A model generated the notes under the pieces. It saw nothing but the letters and a program-made list of their open reading frames with translations. It did no database searches and had not been told where the DNA came from. From Acanthaster planci (Eukaryota > Echinodermata > Asteroidea > Valvatida > Acanthasteridae), in the NCBI RefSeq assembly GCF_001949145.1, contig NW_019091401.1:1535996-1597376 (forward strand): a stretch of 61,381 bases of DNA. Reading direction: 5' to 3'. This document shows, in pieces, positions 60,801-61,381 of this stretch; within the stretch, counting starts at the first letter, position 1; each line of letters opens with the position of its first letter. Made by a program: the position numbers and the translations under genes.

Positions 60801-61070
60801 CAACCGATTTAGCTTTATCCAAAATCAAGTATTCCTAGTAGGTTGCTCTTTCAGATCAAACAATAAAAACATACAATATGTCATGCCTGCAGGGTACACA
60901 TTGTCTTAAAGATGACATAAAGACCATTGCCGACTGAACGTAGTAGCCAAAATATGCCATTTTCCATGGGTGTGGCTGGCCTTGATTTGGAAACCGATTT
61001 AGCTTCATTCTAATCTGAGTATGCCCACAGGCATTTCTTTCTCCTTTTGAAATAAAACATCAGATTATTA
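60781..61070. repeat. Two-copy direct repeat upstream of TVP23
   Basis: TGGCTGGCCTTGATTTG followed by AACCGATTTAGCTT occurs at about 60783 and 60969; similarity extends about 100 bp (AATCAAGTAT or AATCTGAGTATGCC, TTTC, AACAATAAAA or ATAAAACAT). Confidence 0.55.
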
Positions 61071-61099
61071 AAGTATGTGCTGAGTACTTTCATAGAATA

Positions 61100-61381
61100 T
61101 TGAGACAATACAACGGCGCTTCACGAAATCTTGCCTCCCCTTCAATACTGCCAACTCCCTTTCTTATGAACAACGCTTATCTAAACTTAATCTTTCCCCT
61201 CTTTACAACCGTCTCCTATACTTAATTGTCTCATTTGTCATCAATTGCCTCTACAAATATATAGATATCCCGTCACACTTTCTCCCACAGCCCAACACAA
61301 GGAAGATGGACTCACTGCTCTTCAAACATCAGTGCTGCCGTACTAACTGTGTGAAATTCTCTCTTTTTACACTCTTCCCGA
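61100..61381 (+). pseudogene. LINE RT C-terminal fragment at right edge
   Basis: A plus-strand frame reads QRRFTKSCLPFNTANSLSYE, QRLSKLNLSPLYNRLLYL, then FKHQCCRTNCVKFSLF. This is the common RT tail of CR1/L2-like LINEs (QRRFTK...YEERL..L.L..L..RR and CRTN..K.SFF). The frame runs off the window. It is a different copy and strand from the other LINE relics. Confidence 0.65.

Overview
This is animal nuclear DNA: spliced genes with long introns, AT-rich noncoding sequence and many transposon relics. Frequent ACATGTACATGT and TAGGCCTAC words, and a fibropellin-like EGF/CUB gene, suggest an invertebrate deuterostome (sea urchin, acorn worm or amphioxus). The species is an inference. There is one assembly gap (40505-40857) and two single N bases (9537, 54193).

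Two host genes could be assembled exon by exon, both on the minus strand. (1) Positions 116-25754 hold the 5' part of a secreted protein: signal peptide, EGF, CUB (two exons), then four EGF exons, continuing off the left edge. Every EGF exon is a phase 1-1 cassette and all junctions keep frame. (2) Positions 32751-60390 hold a complete TVP23 (FAM18) Golgi membrane protein of six exons and 204 residues. Its first exon carries only the start codon. Roughly 7 kb between the genes (25755-32750) holds a decayed DIRS-like gag/RT fragment and no host gene I can support.

Most of the rest is mobile DNA in introns. In gene 1: a palindromic tRNA-derived SINE (1463-1752), a hAT-type MITE with an 8-bp target duplication (3055-3507), a gutted LINE (8515-9093), a TTAA-flanked MITE (9333-9691), a long inverted-repeat element (10268-11418), a SINE relic (14160-14335), a Ty3/gypsy element with both short LTRs (15261-20646), and hairpin or inverted-repeat elements at 21.6-23.4 kb. 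In TVP23: a deleted gypsy copy (34310-35870), a TA-flanked MITE ending 24 bp from exon 5 (36093-37464), an ISL2EU-like transposon with two convergent genes (about 39635-44086), a LINE relic (44190-45880), a SINE (50471-50560), a hairpin MITE (52191-52306), a tandem duplication rich in CACGTG and TGACGTCA (52881-53205), a second piggyBac-type MITE (54060-54566), and a Penelope-like relic between inverted terminal repeats (54985-56156). Another LINE fragment lies at the right edge.

The most informative non-host locus is the ISL2EU-like element. A THAP/DDE transposase on the plus strand faces a SWIM zinc-finger protein on the minus strand. Both are broken by stops and frameshifts. No new functional system is claimed.
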